A DNA stretch of 33,384 bases from Sphaerochaetaceae bacterium (GCA_028532765.1 JAQQAR010000052.1:1-33384), one strand, 5' to 3'; shown: positions 8,258 through 16,890, counted from the first letter of the stretch. Numbers and translations are program-made. Notes: generated from the letters alone by a model not told the origin.

Positions 8258-9196
8258 TTAGCGTTTGTCTCGCTCATACGGAACCCCAAGGGAGGCAGGA
8301 TCCTGACTCTTTCCTATGGAGAAAAGCAGTACCAAAATTGTCACTAGGTAGGGGAACATCGCAAACACCTGGGAAGGAATCGCAGAGCCCATTGTCTGCA
8401 GTCGTATCTGTAAAGCTTCAGCTGAACCAATAACCAATGCAGCTGCCAGGACTCCAAGAGGATTCCGCCGCCCAAGAATGACCGTAACCAAAGCAATATA
8501 CCCCTTCCCGCTGGTGAGATTCTCCTGGAAGAACCCGAGTTTCACTGTTGAAAGGTAGGCTCCCCCCAGGCCACCAAGCACCCCGTTGATACAGGCAGCC
8601 CCATAACGAACCATATTCACCCTAATACCCGCAGTATCAGCAGCCCGTGGGTTCTCTCCCACTGCCTTGAGAATGACTCCCCACTCAGTTTTATAGAACA
8701 ACACCAACAGTAGAATCACACACAAGAACAACAGATATACAAAAGGATCTTGGTCAAACAATGCCGGTCCGATGATAGGAATCCTGTGAAGTAAGGGAAG
8801 CTTTACCCGATTGATAATCTCAATGGAAGGAAGCGTGGTAGTCTTACCGAACTGAATCAGAAACAAGAAACTGGTCAAGCCCAGAAACAGAAAATTCAAG
8901 GCAAGGCCAGCAATTGTCTGGTCAGCCTTGTGGTGAATGCTCAGTACCGCATGGATCATGCTGGCGGCCACACCACCGGCAATGCCGGCAAGCAGACCAA
9001 GCCCTACGCTGGAAGTCTGGAACATCGCCCAGAAGCTGAAATATGCACCACTAAGCATAATGGCTTCTACTCCAATATTGCTTATCCCAGCGCGTTCACT
9101 TACGGTCTCTCCCAATCCAGCGAGTGCGATAGGAGTTGCCATTCGGATGGTTGCCGCTAAAAAGGTTGTGATCAGGGTAAGAGTTACAGGATTCAT
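8258..9196 (-). CDS. Nucleoside-type ABC transporter permease (NupQ-like)
   Basis: This 312-residue integral membrane protein of the BPD_transp_2 superfamily is the second permease of a BMP-type uptake system. Landmarks are GLGETVSERAGISNIGVEAIMLSGAY (about 27-52), which is diagnostic of nucleoside permeases of this group, and VGENPRAADTAGI (about 180-192), the conserved cytoplasmic loop contacting the ATPase. AAGGAGG precedes the ATG, and the gene begins one base after the stop of the first permease. The family (purine nucleosides, nucleobases or related cofactors) is clear. The exact substrate is inferred only from the deaminase encoded in the same operon. Confidence 0.9.
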   Translation of the reverse strand: MNPVTLTLITTFLAATIRMATPIALAGLGETVSERAGISNIGVEAIMLSGAYFSFWAMFQTSSVGLGLLAGIAGGVAASMIHAVLSIHHKADQTIAGLALNFLFLGLTSFLFLIQFGKTTTLPSIEIINRVKLPLLHRIPIIGPALFDQDPFVYLLFLCVILLLVLFYKTEWGVILKAVGENPRAADTAGIRVNMVRYGAACINGVLGGLGGAYLSTVKLGFFQENLTSGKGYIALVTVILGRRNPLGVLAAALVIGSAEALQIRLQTMGSAIPSQVFAMFPYLVTILVLLFSIGKSQDPASLGVPYERDKR

Positions 9197-9197
9197 C

Positions 9198-10217
9198 CTA
9201 CACCTCCTTGAAGCTAAAGAACTGCTTCCGTGCCAAAATCATAATGACCAACAACCCCATGATGATGCTGGCAATAGATGTAGGAACCCCACTGCTGCGC
9301 TGCATTGCCATCGATCCAACCTGCAAGGCTGCAATACCCAGAGAGCTGAGAATAATCCAGAATGGGTGGTTTTTCCCCAGAAGGGAGACCACGATAGCCA
9401 AGTATCCATAGCTTGGACTGATTCCTTCGATCAAGCGGTGGTGTAAGCCAGCAATCTCACTTACCCCGGCCAAACCAGCAAGGCCACCACTGAGCAAAGC
9501 GGAAAACACCATGTGGCTCCTCACAGAAATACCGCTACACACACTAGCTCGTTTATTAAGGCCCACAGCCCGCATACAGAATCCTGTTGACGTCCTGAAC
9601 ATCAGCAAGTAGACCAAAATGGCGCAAATCAGGGCGAGTAGGAATCCTGCATGCAGGCGTGTAGGCAAAAGCAACATAGGGAAATAGGAAGCGGGAGGCA
9701 ACATCGGTGACATCGGATAGGGATAGGAGGGATCTTTCAGACTCGTCCTGACCAGTATCCCCACCAAGTTGATGGCAATGTAATTCAACATAATGGTATT
9801 GATGATCTCAGAAAGACCAAACTTGGCCTTAAGGATACCAGGGATCACGGACCACAGTCCGCCAGCCAAAAAACCAACCAACATGGCAAAAAAGATCATC
9901 AGTACTGGAGGCAAAGAAGGGAACGTCATCCCCAACCAAGTAATTGCAATTGCCCCTAGGTAAATCTGGCCCTCTGCTCCAATATTGATGAAACCGGTAC
10001 GAAACCCGACTGAAACACCCAAGGCAGCAAGCATCAAGGGCGTTGCTCGTACCAAGACCTCCCCGATTGAATACGTTGACCCAACAATACCCCGTAGGAA
10101 ACTGGAGATAGATGAGGGAATACTGCTCCCTACCAAGGCGATCAGAAGCAGTGAAACACCCAGTACAATACCGGTCACCACAGTGAGCGAGAGAAGATTG
10201 GAAACAGACCGTTTCAT
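9198..10217 (-). CDS. Nucleoside-type ABC transporter permease (NupP-like)
   Basis: This 339-residue membrane protein is the partner permease of the downstream NupQ-like subunit. It contains ATPLMLAALGVSVGFRTGFINIGAEGQIYLGAI (about 60-92), the signature region of this permease type, and VGLNKRASVCSGI (about 218-230) as its ATPase-contact loop. Its start overlaps the ATPase gene stop by four bases (10214-10217), and the ribosome site AAGGAGGGAGG lies just upstream. All spacing here is tight, so the ATPase and permeases are made from one transcript. Confidence 0.9.
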   Translation of the reverse strand: MKRSVSNLLSLTVVTGIVLGVSLLLIALVGSSIPSSISSFLRGIVGSTYSIGEVLVRATPLMLAALGVSVGFRTGFINIGAEGQIYLGAIAITWLGMTFPSLPPVLMIFFAMLVGFLAGGLWSVIPGILKAKFGLSEIINTIMLNYIAINLVGILVRTSLKDPSYPYPMSPMLPPASYFPMLLLPTRLHAGFLLALICAILVYLLMFRTSTGFCMRAVGLNKRASVCSGISVRSHMVFSALLSGGLAGLAGVSEIAGLHHRLIEGISPSYGYLAIVVSLLGKNHPFWIILSSLGIAALQVGSMAMQRSSGVPTSIASIIMGLLVIMILARKQFFSFKEV

Positions 10218-11725
10218 GCCTCCCTCCTTGCAGGGGAGCCTGCCATCAATAGCCCAAGATAGGTCAAATCAACATCTCCTTCGCTTTCGATCACATCAAC
10301 GATCTGTCCACGATACATCACAGCTATGCTGTCACTTAGATCCAGTATCTCCTCAAGGTCAGAAGAGATCAAAATAACGGCAGAGCCTTGTCTCCTGAGT
10401 TCCAACAGTGTCTTATGCACATCCTCGGTCGAACCAACATCCAAACCTCGTGTAGGCTGGCAAGCAATAACCACCTTCGCATTTCCAGCCAGTTCACGGG
10501 CAAGGATCAACTTCTGCTGGTTTCCCCCCGAGAGATACCGTACGGGGTACTCCAAAGATCCACTCTTGATCGCGTATTTCTCAACTGCCTGTTCAGTCAG
10601 CTCACGAAGCTTCTTTCGAGCAATGAAGTGGTGATGATTACACTCCCCTCCTCGAAAACGGGTAAGCAGGAGATTTTCCTGCATATCCATATCCAATACC
10701 AGGCTATCGAGCAAGCGGTCGTCAGAGATATATCCAAAACCCAACGCCCTGCGTTGTTTTACCCCAAGGTGTTCCAAATTCTTGCCATCCAACGTTAGGG
10801 AGCCTTCCTTGATTTTCCTGATTCCGAGCAGCAACTCAGCAAACGCTTTCTGCCCGTTTCCATCAACTCCAGCAATCCCGACAATCCTTCCTGGGGGAAC
10901 GTGCAAGGAGAGGGGACCTACGGAGCCTTGAGCATCCTGTATGGAAATGGCGATCAACCCTTCACGATCATAGGAGAAAGGCAATTTGGTTCGAACCATC
11001 CTGTTGAGTTTCCTCCCAACCATCAACTGTGAGAGTTCTGCTTCATTCGTATCTTTTGTCTGGACGTCCCCTACCTTCTCACCACCCCTGAGGACGGTTA
11101 TTCGGTCGGTTAGTGAGAGAACTTCAGCAATATGGTGGGTTATGATGATTACTGAATGCCCTTCTGATCTCAGACGTCCTAGAATATCGAACAGACTCTC
11201 CACCTCTTGGGGTGTAAGGACTGCTGTTGGTTCGTCGAGTATGAGCAACTGTGCTTCCCGATAGAGCACCTTGATGATCTCCACCCGCTGTTGCTGCCCA
11301 ACTGAGAGAGAGCTAACCAGTGCCGTAGGATCGACTGCGAGGTTATAGCGTTCACTTAGTGAACGGATCTCCTCATCTACCTGCTTGCGTTTGACAAACG
11401 GGTATCCAGGGCTTTTCAACCCAAGGGTGATATTCTCACTGACAGTCAGGGTGGGAACCAAGGTAAAATGTTGATGCACCATTCCAATCTTATGGCTGAT
11501 GGCATCCTTCGGACTCTTGATCTGAATGGGGACTCCATCCAGGACAATAGAACCACTATCTGCTTGATAAATCCCGTACAGAATGTTCATCAAGGTGGTT
11601 TTGCCTGCCCCATTCTCACCAAGCAGGGCATGGATCTCCCCATGGTCTACATGCAGGTTGACCTTCGAATTGGCGCTTTTGCCAAAGAATGCCTTGTCAA
11701 TGTCGATCATTTCCAGAAATGCCAT
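10214..11725 (-). CDS. Nucleoside-type ABC transporter ATP-binding protein (NupO-like, two fused ATPase domains)
   Basis: This 503-residue cytoplasmic ATPase energises the BMP/NupPQ-type importer. The first domain has Walker A GENGAGKT (36-43), signature LSVGQQQ (140-146) and Walker B LLILDEPT (160-167). The second domain has a degenerate P-loop (GVDGNGQK), a good signature LSGGNQQKL and a Walker B segment VVIACQPTRGLD in which Gln replaces the catalytic Glu. A replaced Glu in the second site is usual in this family, so a single working site is expected. GAGGAG lies five bases before ATG. A strong hairpin separates the gene from the upstream binding-protein gene. Confidence 0.92.
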   Translation of the reverse strand: MAFLEMIDIDKAFFGKSANSKVNLHVDHGEIHALLGENGAGKTTLMNILYGIYQADSGSIVLDGVPIQIKSPKDAISHKIGMVHQHFTLVPTLTVSENITLGLKSPGYPFVKRKQVDEEIRSLSERYNLAVDPTALVSSLSVGQQQRVEIIKVLYREAQLLILDEPTAVLTPQEVESLFDILGRLRSEGHSVIIITHHIAEVLSLTDRITVLRGGEKVGDVQTKDTNEAELSQLMVGRKLNRMVRTKLPFSYDREGLIAISIQDAQGSVGPLSLHVPPGRIVGIAGVDGNGQKAFAELLLGIRKIKEGSLTLDGKNLEHLGVKQRRALGFGYISDDRLLDSLVLDMDMQENLLLTRFRGGECNHHHFIARKKLRELTEQAVEKYAIKSGSLEYPVRYLSGGNQQKLILARELAGNAKVVIACQPTRGLDVGSTEDVHKTLLELRRQGSAVILISSDLEEILDLSDSIAVMYRGQIVDVIESEGDVDLTYLGLLMAGSPARREA

Positions 11726-11744
11726 GCCATCTCCTCAAACTGAG

Positions 11745-11770
11745 CGTGCTCCCTGCTGAGAGGGAGCACG
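11745..11770 (-). other. Intercistronic hairpin between BMP gene and ATPase gene
   Basis: This is a perfect 10-bp stem, CGTGCTCCCT (11745-11754) with AGGGAGCACG (11761-11770), and a six-base loop. In the direction of transcription (minus) there is no T tract after it, so it is not a normal terminator. It most likely protects the 3' end of the upstream binding-protein message, giving more binding protein than membrane subunits; that role is inferred. Confidence 0.7.
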
Positions 11771-11783
11771 TCATATTCTACGA

Positions 11784-12785
11784 TTATTTGGTACGTGTCT
11801 CGATCAATGGGACGGTAAAGCTTCCATCCAGAATCTGCTGCCTGGTTGAGGCAACCATATCCTTGACGTCCTGGGGAATCGTATCCTCAAAGCTGTTGTA
11901 TCCTGAGATATCTACAACACCATCCTGCATACCGAGGTTGAACACTCCACCCACGTAGGTATCGGTACTTACCTTCTCAACCGCAGTCAGGACCAAGGCT
12001 GGTACACTATAAATAGTGGACGCCATTACCGTATCAGGGGCGATGGAGTTCTGGTCATAGGAATCACCGGTTGCAAGCAACCCGCGCTCCTCAGCTGCCT
12101 TGATTACTCCGGTCCCTGCCTGGTTCGCACAGTGGGAGAGAACATCTGCACCCTGGTCAGCCATGGAGAGAGCTGCTTCCTTTCCAAGTGCAACATCAGT
12201 GAAGCTGCTTACATATGCTTCCAAGACCTTGATGGATGGGTTCACCGCCTTGGCGCCAATCTTGTACGCTTCCAGAACCTTGACGATTGAAGGCTGTTCA
12301 AAGCCACCAACAATACCGATGGTGCCACTTTCTGACATGGAAGCTGCAAGCATTCCCATCAAGTATCCAGCTTCTTCACAAGCCATTACATAACTGGCAG
12401 CGTTATCGCTATAGGCGTTTGACTCGATTGCCATGAACTTTGTTTCGGGGAACTGGGAGGAGACCCTGACAGCCGGCTCACCAAACTGGAAACCATGCCC
12501 GATCACCAGGTCATAGCCTTGGGCTGCGTAGTCACGGAACGCTGCCTCTCCATCAGCAATTCCCACATTCTCTGAGTATGCAGTCTGGAGATTGTATTTC
12601 TCCTCTGCCTCTTTCAGACCGGCAAATGCTACTGCATTCCATCCTTGGTCGTTGGCCGGCCCTGAGAGCAACAGCGCAACCTTCATCTTTCCGTCTGATT
12701 CATCTTTCTCAGCTGCGCCACCAGCAAATAAGAGCGATGTTCCGAGTACCAAAACCAAACAAGCTACCAGCAATGTCTTTTTCAT
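11784..12785 (-). CDS. BMP-family ABC transporter substrate-binding protein (nucleoside/purine type)
   Basis: This 333-residue secreted protein is the periplasmic receptor for the NupOPQ-like importer. The start chosen is the ATG at 12785 because GAGGAG lies eight bases upstream and a normal signal peptide follows (MKKTLLVACLVLVLGTSLLFAGG); an upstream in-frame start 13 codons earlier has no such support. There is no lipobox Cys, so it is probably cleaved and soluble. The body shows BMP/PnrA features: VALLLSGPANDQGWNAVAF, GYDLVIGHGFQFGEP, and GTIGIVGGFEQPSIVKVLEAYKIGAK. Family members bind purine nucleosides, and some bind other ligands such as autoinducer or riboflavin. The neighbouring deaminase favours a purine-like ligand. 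Confidence 0.9.
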   Translation of the reverse strand: MKKTLLVACLVLVLGTSLLFAGGAAEKDESDGKMKVALLLSGPANDQGWNAVAFAGLKEAEEKYNLQTAYSENVGIADGEAAFRDYAAQGYDLVIGHGFQFGEPAVRVSSQFPETKFMAIESNAYSDNAASYVMACEEAGYLMGMLAASMSESGTIGIVGGFEQPSIVKVLEAYKIGAKAVNPSIKVLEAYVSSFTDVALGKEAALSMADQGADVLSHCANQAGTGVIKAAEERGLLATGDSYDQNSIAPDTVMASTIYSVPALVLTAVEKVSTDTYVGGVFNLGMQDGVVDISGYNSFEDTIPQDVKDMVASTRQQILDGSFTVPLIETRTK

Positions 12786-12827
12786 GTTCGTTACTCCTCT
12801 AAAGGGTTTCCCCTGTGAATGCACTAC

Positions 12828-14219
12828 TTATCGGAAGATCGTGGGAAATAGAGAGCGTAGCCTCTCATCGCAGGCTTGCTCAGCCTGGACAGCCAAGCGT
12901 ACTTCATCGATCCCTACCAGTTCGCCGTCCTTGAATTTGATGTCTCCACCGACCATGGTCATGGCTACCTCGCCGGTATAACCGACTCGAGCAAGGAGAT
13001 TACCTGGATCATGCAATGTTCCAGCAAGTGGGAGTGTATTGGCGTCAATGGCAAAGAGGTCAGCAGCCTTTCCTACTTCGAGGGAACCAATATCACTCCT
13101 GCCCAGTGTCTTGGCACCACCTACTGTTGCCATCTTGAGCATCTCGTAGGCAGAAGGGGCTCCTCCCCGGCTCTTGCTATGGTAGGACTGAGCCAAATAA
13201 GCCATGCGTAAGGAATCGAGCAGGTTAGAACTGTCATTGGTGGCAGACCCATCACAGCCAAGCGAGACGTTCATGCCTGCTCTCTCCATTGCTGGGATAT
13301 CGATGATGGGGAAACCACCCAGGACGGCAGGAGCTGGGCAGTGGGAGAGACCTGTCCCTGTCTTAGCCATTACATCATATTCATCCTTCTGGAGTTCCCA
13401 TCCATGGGCAAACCAGACATCCTCCCCAACAAACCCAATCTCTTCTGCCCAAGCAAGCGTTCTCTTGCCATAACGTTCCATCATGATGGGGTTTTCCCCC
13501 TCTCCGAGGTGGGTATGAAGCCGGAGAGCATGCTTGCGTGCAAACGCCAGTGACTCCTCAAAGGTTTCCTGGTAGCTGTTGATCGGCTGACAGGGGGCAA
13601 CCACAATCTGGCTCATGCTGTTTGGGTTTGGATCATGATAGGCTTTCATCAAGCGCTCACAATCAAGTAGGAACTCGTCGGTAGTCTCCAGCATCTCCCC
13701 AGGGATGGTACTGCCCTTCTCCCTCTCCAAGGTATTGCAGCCTCTCCCAGCGTGGTACCTAATGCCCAACAGGGAAGCAGCTTCCATCTGGCGGTCAACA
13801 GCTTCCTTACCGGTTTTCTTGGTATAGCAGTACTGGTGGTCGAACGCAGTGGTGCAGCCATGCTTGAGAAGATCTGCCATGGCAACAAGAGACGAGTAAT
13901 AGATAACTTCACTGTCAATCTGCGAGAAAATGGGATAAATCTTGTCGAGCCAGTCGACCACAAGAAGGTTCGGATAATCAATGGTTACCAGGTTTCGTAC
14001 AAACGTCTGGAAGAAGTGATGGTGCGTATTCACCAATCCTGGATACACGATGTAGTTGCTTGCATCGATGACCTGGGCGTCACCTTGAGGAAGATTCTTT
14101 CCAATCTTTGCTATCTTGTATCCGTCGATCAAAAGATCACAATCGGAGTACACCGTATCAGATCCATCGCAACTCACGAGAGAACGAATATTTGTAAGAA
14201 GTTTCTGGTTACCCATCAC
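12828..14219 (-). CDS. Amidohydrolase, 8-oxoguanine deaminase / TRZ-ATZ type
   Basis: This 463-residue metal-dependent hydrolase of the amidohydrolase superfamily is predicted to deaminate an aromatic heterocycle. The metal and catalytic set is complete: HxH in NTHHHF (H66, H68), HTHLGE (H237, E240), AHG (H272) and D323 in CDGSATNDSSN. PGLVNTHHHFFQT and DGSATNDSSN are close to sequences typical of 8-oxoguanine deaminases, but the usual HCPSSN segment reads HCPAPAV here, so the substrate may differ (another oxidised purine, guanine-like base or s-triazine-like ring). It is the first gene of the purine-uptake operon. The start may be GTG (14219) or the directly following ATG (14216); AAGGTGG lies upstream of both. 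Confidence 0.82.
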   Translation of the reverse strand: MMGNQKLLTNIRSLVSCDGSDTVYSDCDLLIDGYKIAKIGKNLPQGDAQVIDASNYIVYPGLVNTHHHFFQTFVRNLVTIDYPNLLVVDWLDKIYPIFSQIDSEVIYYSSLVAMADLLKHGCTTAFDHQYCYTKKTGKEAVDRQMEAASLLGIRYHAGRGCNTLEREKGSTIPGEMLETTDEFLLDCERLMKAYHDPNPNSMSQIVVAPCQPINSYQETFEESLAFARKHALRLHTHLGEGENPIMMERYGKRTLAWAEEIGFVGEDVWFAHGWELQKDEYDVMAKTGTGLSHCPAPAVLGGFPIIDIPAMERAGMNVSLGCDGSATNDSSNLLDSLRMAYLAQSYHSKSRGGAPSAYEMLKMATVGGAKTLGRSDIGSLEVGKAADLFAIDANTLPLAGTLHDPGNLLARVGYTGEVAMTMVGGDIKFKDGELVGIDEVRLAVQAEQACDERLRSLFPTIFR

Positions 14220-14246
14220 CTACCACCTTACCGGCTTGATGGTTGT

Positions 14247-14277
14247 ACCATAAACCCTATAGTTACTATAGGGTCAA
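14247..14277 (-). promoter_or_regulatory. MerR-type promoter/operator of the amidohydrolase-transporter operon
   Basis: Read on the minus strand, a -35 box TTGACC (14272-14277) and a -10 box TATGGT (14247-14252) are separated by exactly 19 bp, longer than the normal 17. A perfect dyad with 9-bp arms ACCCTATAG and CTATAGGGT around a three-base centre occupies 14254-14274, between and touching the boxes. An over-long spacer holding a dyad is the hallmark of promoters untwisted by MerR proteins. The start codon is about 28 bases downstream, so the leader is short. The only MerR gene in view is the last gene of this same operon. Confidence 0.85.
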
Positions 14278-14350
14278 GAATAAACAGAAACTTTTTGTAG
14301 TTCTTTATCTACGATGCAATAATGTGCTATGAGTACAGAGGCCTTGGTTG

Positions 14351-14971
14351 CTATTGCAGTTCTGCCATCTCTTCTTCACTCAGTCTTCTAATATCCAATC
14401 CCTGTCCCAGATACCAGAGCTTTGCACTTTCCTCGAACTCCTCAGCAGCAAATACTGCTTCCTGAAGCGTCTTTCCTGTGGTGATCAGCCCATGGTTCTG
14501 CATAAGGTAGGTAGAGAACCCGGGTTTGGATCGGATATCCTCTGCTATAAGTGGAGAACCTGGCCTTCTGTAGGGAAGTATCCCTACCTTGTTCACCTTC
14601 ATGACAAAATACGGTGTGAATGGGGTAAATGGGCTGCCATCCCTGAGGTCCTTGGTGCTGGCAAGCAAGGTAGCATAGGTGGAGTGAAGATGAACCACTG
14701 CACGGATCTCACTGTGAGCAGCATAACAAGCAAGATGGAACGGTACCTCCTTGGTAGGGGCCTTTCCTCCAAGCAACGTTCCATCCTCCTTGAAGTGGGA
14801 CACCTCCGCTTCATTCAAAATCCCAAAGGAAGACCCGGTTGGAGTGGCAAGGTAGGTACCATCAAGAAGTTTCACCGAGATATTCCCCGCACTTCCCACG
14901 ACAAATCCTCGTTGATAGAGGCTTGAGGCGAAGGAAACCAACTCACGTTTCATCTCAATTTCATTCATCAT
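14351..14971 (-). CDS. otnC: Class II aldolase/adducin family protein, 3-oxo-tetronate 4-phosphate decarboxylase-like
   Basis: This 206-residue soluble metal-dependent enzyme belongs to the fuculose-phosphate aldolase fold. It contains GNISVKL (about 25-31, phosphate-binding), the zinc-ligand pair in VVHLHSTYAT (about 97-106) and the late LMQNHGLITTGKTLQEAV (about 156-173), all family hallmarks. Its gene overlaps an OtnK-like kinase gene, and that pairing fits OtnC, which decarboxylates 3-oxo-tetronate 4-phosphate to dihydroxyacetone phosphate. A sugar-phosphate aldolase role remains possible from sequence alone. Two ATGs lie in tandem (14971 and 14968); CAGGAG is better spaced for the second. 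Confidence 0.78.
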   Translation of the reverse strand: MMNEIEMKRELVSFASSLYQRGFVVGSAGNISVKLLDGTYLATPTGSSFGILNEAEVSHFKEDGTLLGGKAPTKEVPFHLACYAAHSEIRAVVHLHSTYATLLASTKDLRDGSPFTPFTPYFVMKVNKVGILPYRRPGSPLIAEDIRSKPGFSTYLMQNHGLITTGKTLQEAVFAAEEFEESAKLWYLGQGLDIRRLSEEEMAELQ

Positions 14972-16220
14972 AACACTCCTGGGCTTTCTCTAGAAAGGAT
15001 TCAGAACCAAAGTTCCCGCTCTTCAATACCAGCTGGAACTTCCTGTCCAAGGACTGCACCCACGAAACACCTGGGTCTATCTGCTCCCCTATCAGGTAGG
15101 CATCAACCCCCAAGGTGGAGGCAACCACCCCGCTGGTCTCTCCCCCTCCAACGATAAAGGTATAGACCCCTTCTCGTGCAAGAATGGCTGTCATTCTCCC
15201 AAAAACCTGCTCAATAATTCCTGCCAACTCCACTCCCTTGAACCGTTCTCGGTTATGCTGTAGTTCCTCTGGCGAGCGGGTCGCAAAGACCATGGGAGCA
15301 AGGGAGTTTCCCTGGTGGGCGAGTACCCACTGGGCAAGCGTCTCAGGATAAGAGGGGTCGTCCACACAAGCTTGCTCATCAATACTGAGGCTCTCTGCCT
15401 TCTCTTTATAGTAGGCAACTTGCTTCTGCATCATCGCTGAACAAGAACCAGCGATAACCACTGCTTGGGTCTTCTTAGGAAGGAATGCAGGCTTTGCGGT
15501 ACCTGTCTCTCCTATGGATTCAGCTCTCACTGTAGCAATACCCTGAGCCAAGCCAGAGCCTCCAGTGACAAGAAGCATATCCTCGGTTGCCTTGGCTATA
15601 GTAGTTAAGTCTTCATCGTTGATCACATCAACGATGATATTGTTCACCCCATCCTTCTCAAGGACATTAATGCGATTCTTTACTGCTGAAACCCCTTCTT
15701 TGACAACGTCATAATACACATGACCATTGGTAGATGGACTTTGCATTGCAAGCAGATCGGCGAGTTTCGACATCCTCATTGGATTGAGTGGATGATGACG
15801 CATTGGGGAATCACTGAGCAGCTGGTCACCTACAAACAGGTACCCGTGGTACACAGTTCTTCCATTGACCGGAAGCGCAGGACAGATAAGTGTTCTGGAT
15901 AGCCCAAGCGCATCCCTGAGCGCATCGCTGATGGGACCGATGTTTCCTTTCTCGGTTGAATCAAAGGTTGAGCAATATTTGTAGTAAAAACGATCACAAC
16001 CTGCTTCCTGTAGGAAAGCAAGTGCTGAGAGAGCCTCCTCTACTGCATCAGATGATGGAATGCTCCTGATCTTCAAGCTCATGACAATCGCATCAGTCTC
16101 GGGAAGTTGCCCTGTTGCAACAGGCTTGGCACACATGAGCGTTCTCATGCCTCCAGATACCAAGAAGCCCGCTATATCCACAGCTCCGGTAAAATCGTCT
16201 GCAATAACTCCTAGTTTCAT
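14961..16220 (-). CDS. otnK: Four-carbon acid sugar kinase, 3-oxo-tetronate kinase-like
   Basis: This 419-residue kinase of the former DUF1537 family is predicted to phosphorylate 3-oxo-tetronate (from threonate or erythronate) using ATP. N-terminal LGVIADDFTGAVDIAGFL is the substrate-domain hallmark, YKYCSTFDSTEKGNIGP (about 80-96) is typical of OtnK, and a C-terminal GGGETSGVV (about 353-361) is the nucleotide-binding region. I use the ATG at 16220, with GAGGGG just upstream; an in-frame GTG at 16232 overlaps that ribosome site. The gene overlaps the otnC-like gene by 11 bases. The pathway's dehydrogenase and isomerase are not in the window. Confidence 0.83.
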   Translation of the reverse strand: MKLGVIADDFTGAVDIAGFLVSGGMRTLMCAKPVATGQLPETDAIVMSLKIRSIPSSDAVEEALSALAFLQEAGCDRFYYKYCSTFDSTEKGNIGPISDALRDALGLSRTLICPALPVNGRTVYHGYLFVGDQLLSDSPMRHHPLNPMRMSKLADLLAMQSPSTNGHVYYDVVKEGVSAVKNRINVLEKDGVNNIIVDVINDEDLTTIAKATEDMLLVTGGSGLAQGIATVRAESIGETGTAKPAFLPKKTQAVVIAGSCSAMMQKQVAYYKEKAESLSIDEQACVDDPSYPETLAQWVLAHQGNSLAPMVFATRSPEELQHNRERFKGVELAGIIEQVFGRMTAILAREGVYTFIVGGGETSGVVASTLGVDAYLIGEQIDPGVSWVQSLDRKFQLVLKSGNFGSESFLEKAQECYDE

Positions 16221-16242
16221 ACAACCCCTCACAATTATTCAT

Positions 16243-16272
16243 ATAGTATCGCTGCGTAACCTAGTATGCCAA
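16243..16272 (-). promoter_or_regulatory. Putative sigma-70 promoter of the otnK-otnC pair
   Basis: On the minus strand, TTGGCA (16267-16272) and TACTAT (16243-16248) are separated by 18 bp in the 106-base gap upstream of the kinase gene. This suggests the two acid-sugar genes have their own promoter rather than depending only on the chromate-transporter genes upstream. No terminator for the upstream genes is evident in the gap. Confidence 0.5.
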
Positions 16273-16326
16273 TTGTTCATACTTCCTGTCACTGTCATTC
16301 AGACTTTTTCTATGGAGGAAGGATAC

Positions 16327-16890
16327 CTAAGGAAGCGCATGTGTTACCACAGCATACCCGATACCACTGATGGCTCCTAGAATGAGCAAGACAATTGGGC
16401 CTAAGTGTATTTTTCGACTGTTCAAACAGATAAAGGCAAGAATGAATATGATGAGTGCGAAGAGGTCAACCTGACCCATGTGCCCAATCGCGAGTTGCAA
16501 CAAGGAAAGTCCAGCGGTAAAGATGGCGGCAACCACTACCGGCCGTACCCCTTCGAGCACACGTTTGAGCAACGTCTGCTCTCGGTACTTTGCGTAGAGA
16601 TGTGCGAGCAGCAACATAATGATGACCGATGGCAGGATATTTCCAAGGGTAGCCACCACGACGCCGGCAATTCCTGCAACCTTCATTCCTACAAACGTTG
16701 CAGAGTTGATGGCAATAGGACCGGGAGTCATCTCAGCGATTGTTACCAAGTCAGCAAATTCCGTTGCGGTCAACCACCCATGAATGTCGACAGTCTGTGC
16801 TTGGATAAGAGGCATAGCTGCATACCCGCCACCAATGCTGAACAAACCTATTTGGAAAAAGCTGAAGAAGAGCGTAAAAAGTATACTCAT
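16327..16890 (-). CDS. Chromate transporter family protein, second half (short-chain CHR)
   Basis: This 187-residue membrane protein is one half of a two-gene CHR transporter; CHR proteins move chromate or related oxyanions, but most family members are untested. FSIGGGYAAMPLIQAQ (about 16-31) and EMTPGPIAINSATFVGMKVAGIAG (about 49-72) are the family hallmarks. The start is taken at ATG 16890 rather than further upstream because it overlaps the first half's stop by ATGA and begins with a natural membrane segment (MSILFTLFFSFFQIGLF). The two halves probably form a heterodimer. Confidence 0.85.
   Translation of the reverse strand: MSILFTLFFSFFQIGLFSIGGGYAAMPLIQAQTVDIHGWLTATEFADLVTIAEMTPGPIAINSATFVGMKVAGIAGVVVATLGNILPSVIIMLLLAHLYAKYREQTLLKRVLEGVRPVVVAAIFTAGLSLLQLAIGHMGQVDLFALIIFILAFICLNSRKIHLGPIVLLILGAISGIGYAVVTHALP

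Noticed and set aside
14220..14350. Possible purine riboswitch ahead of the amidohydrolase operon
   Set aside because: The promoter lies only about 28 bases before the start codon, leaving no room for an aptamer; the region holds a MerR operator instead.
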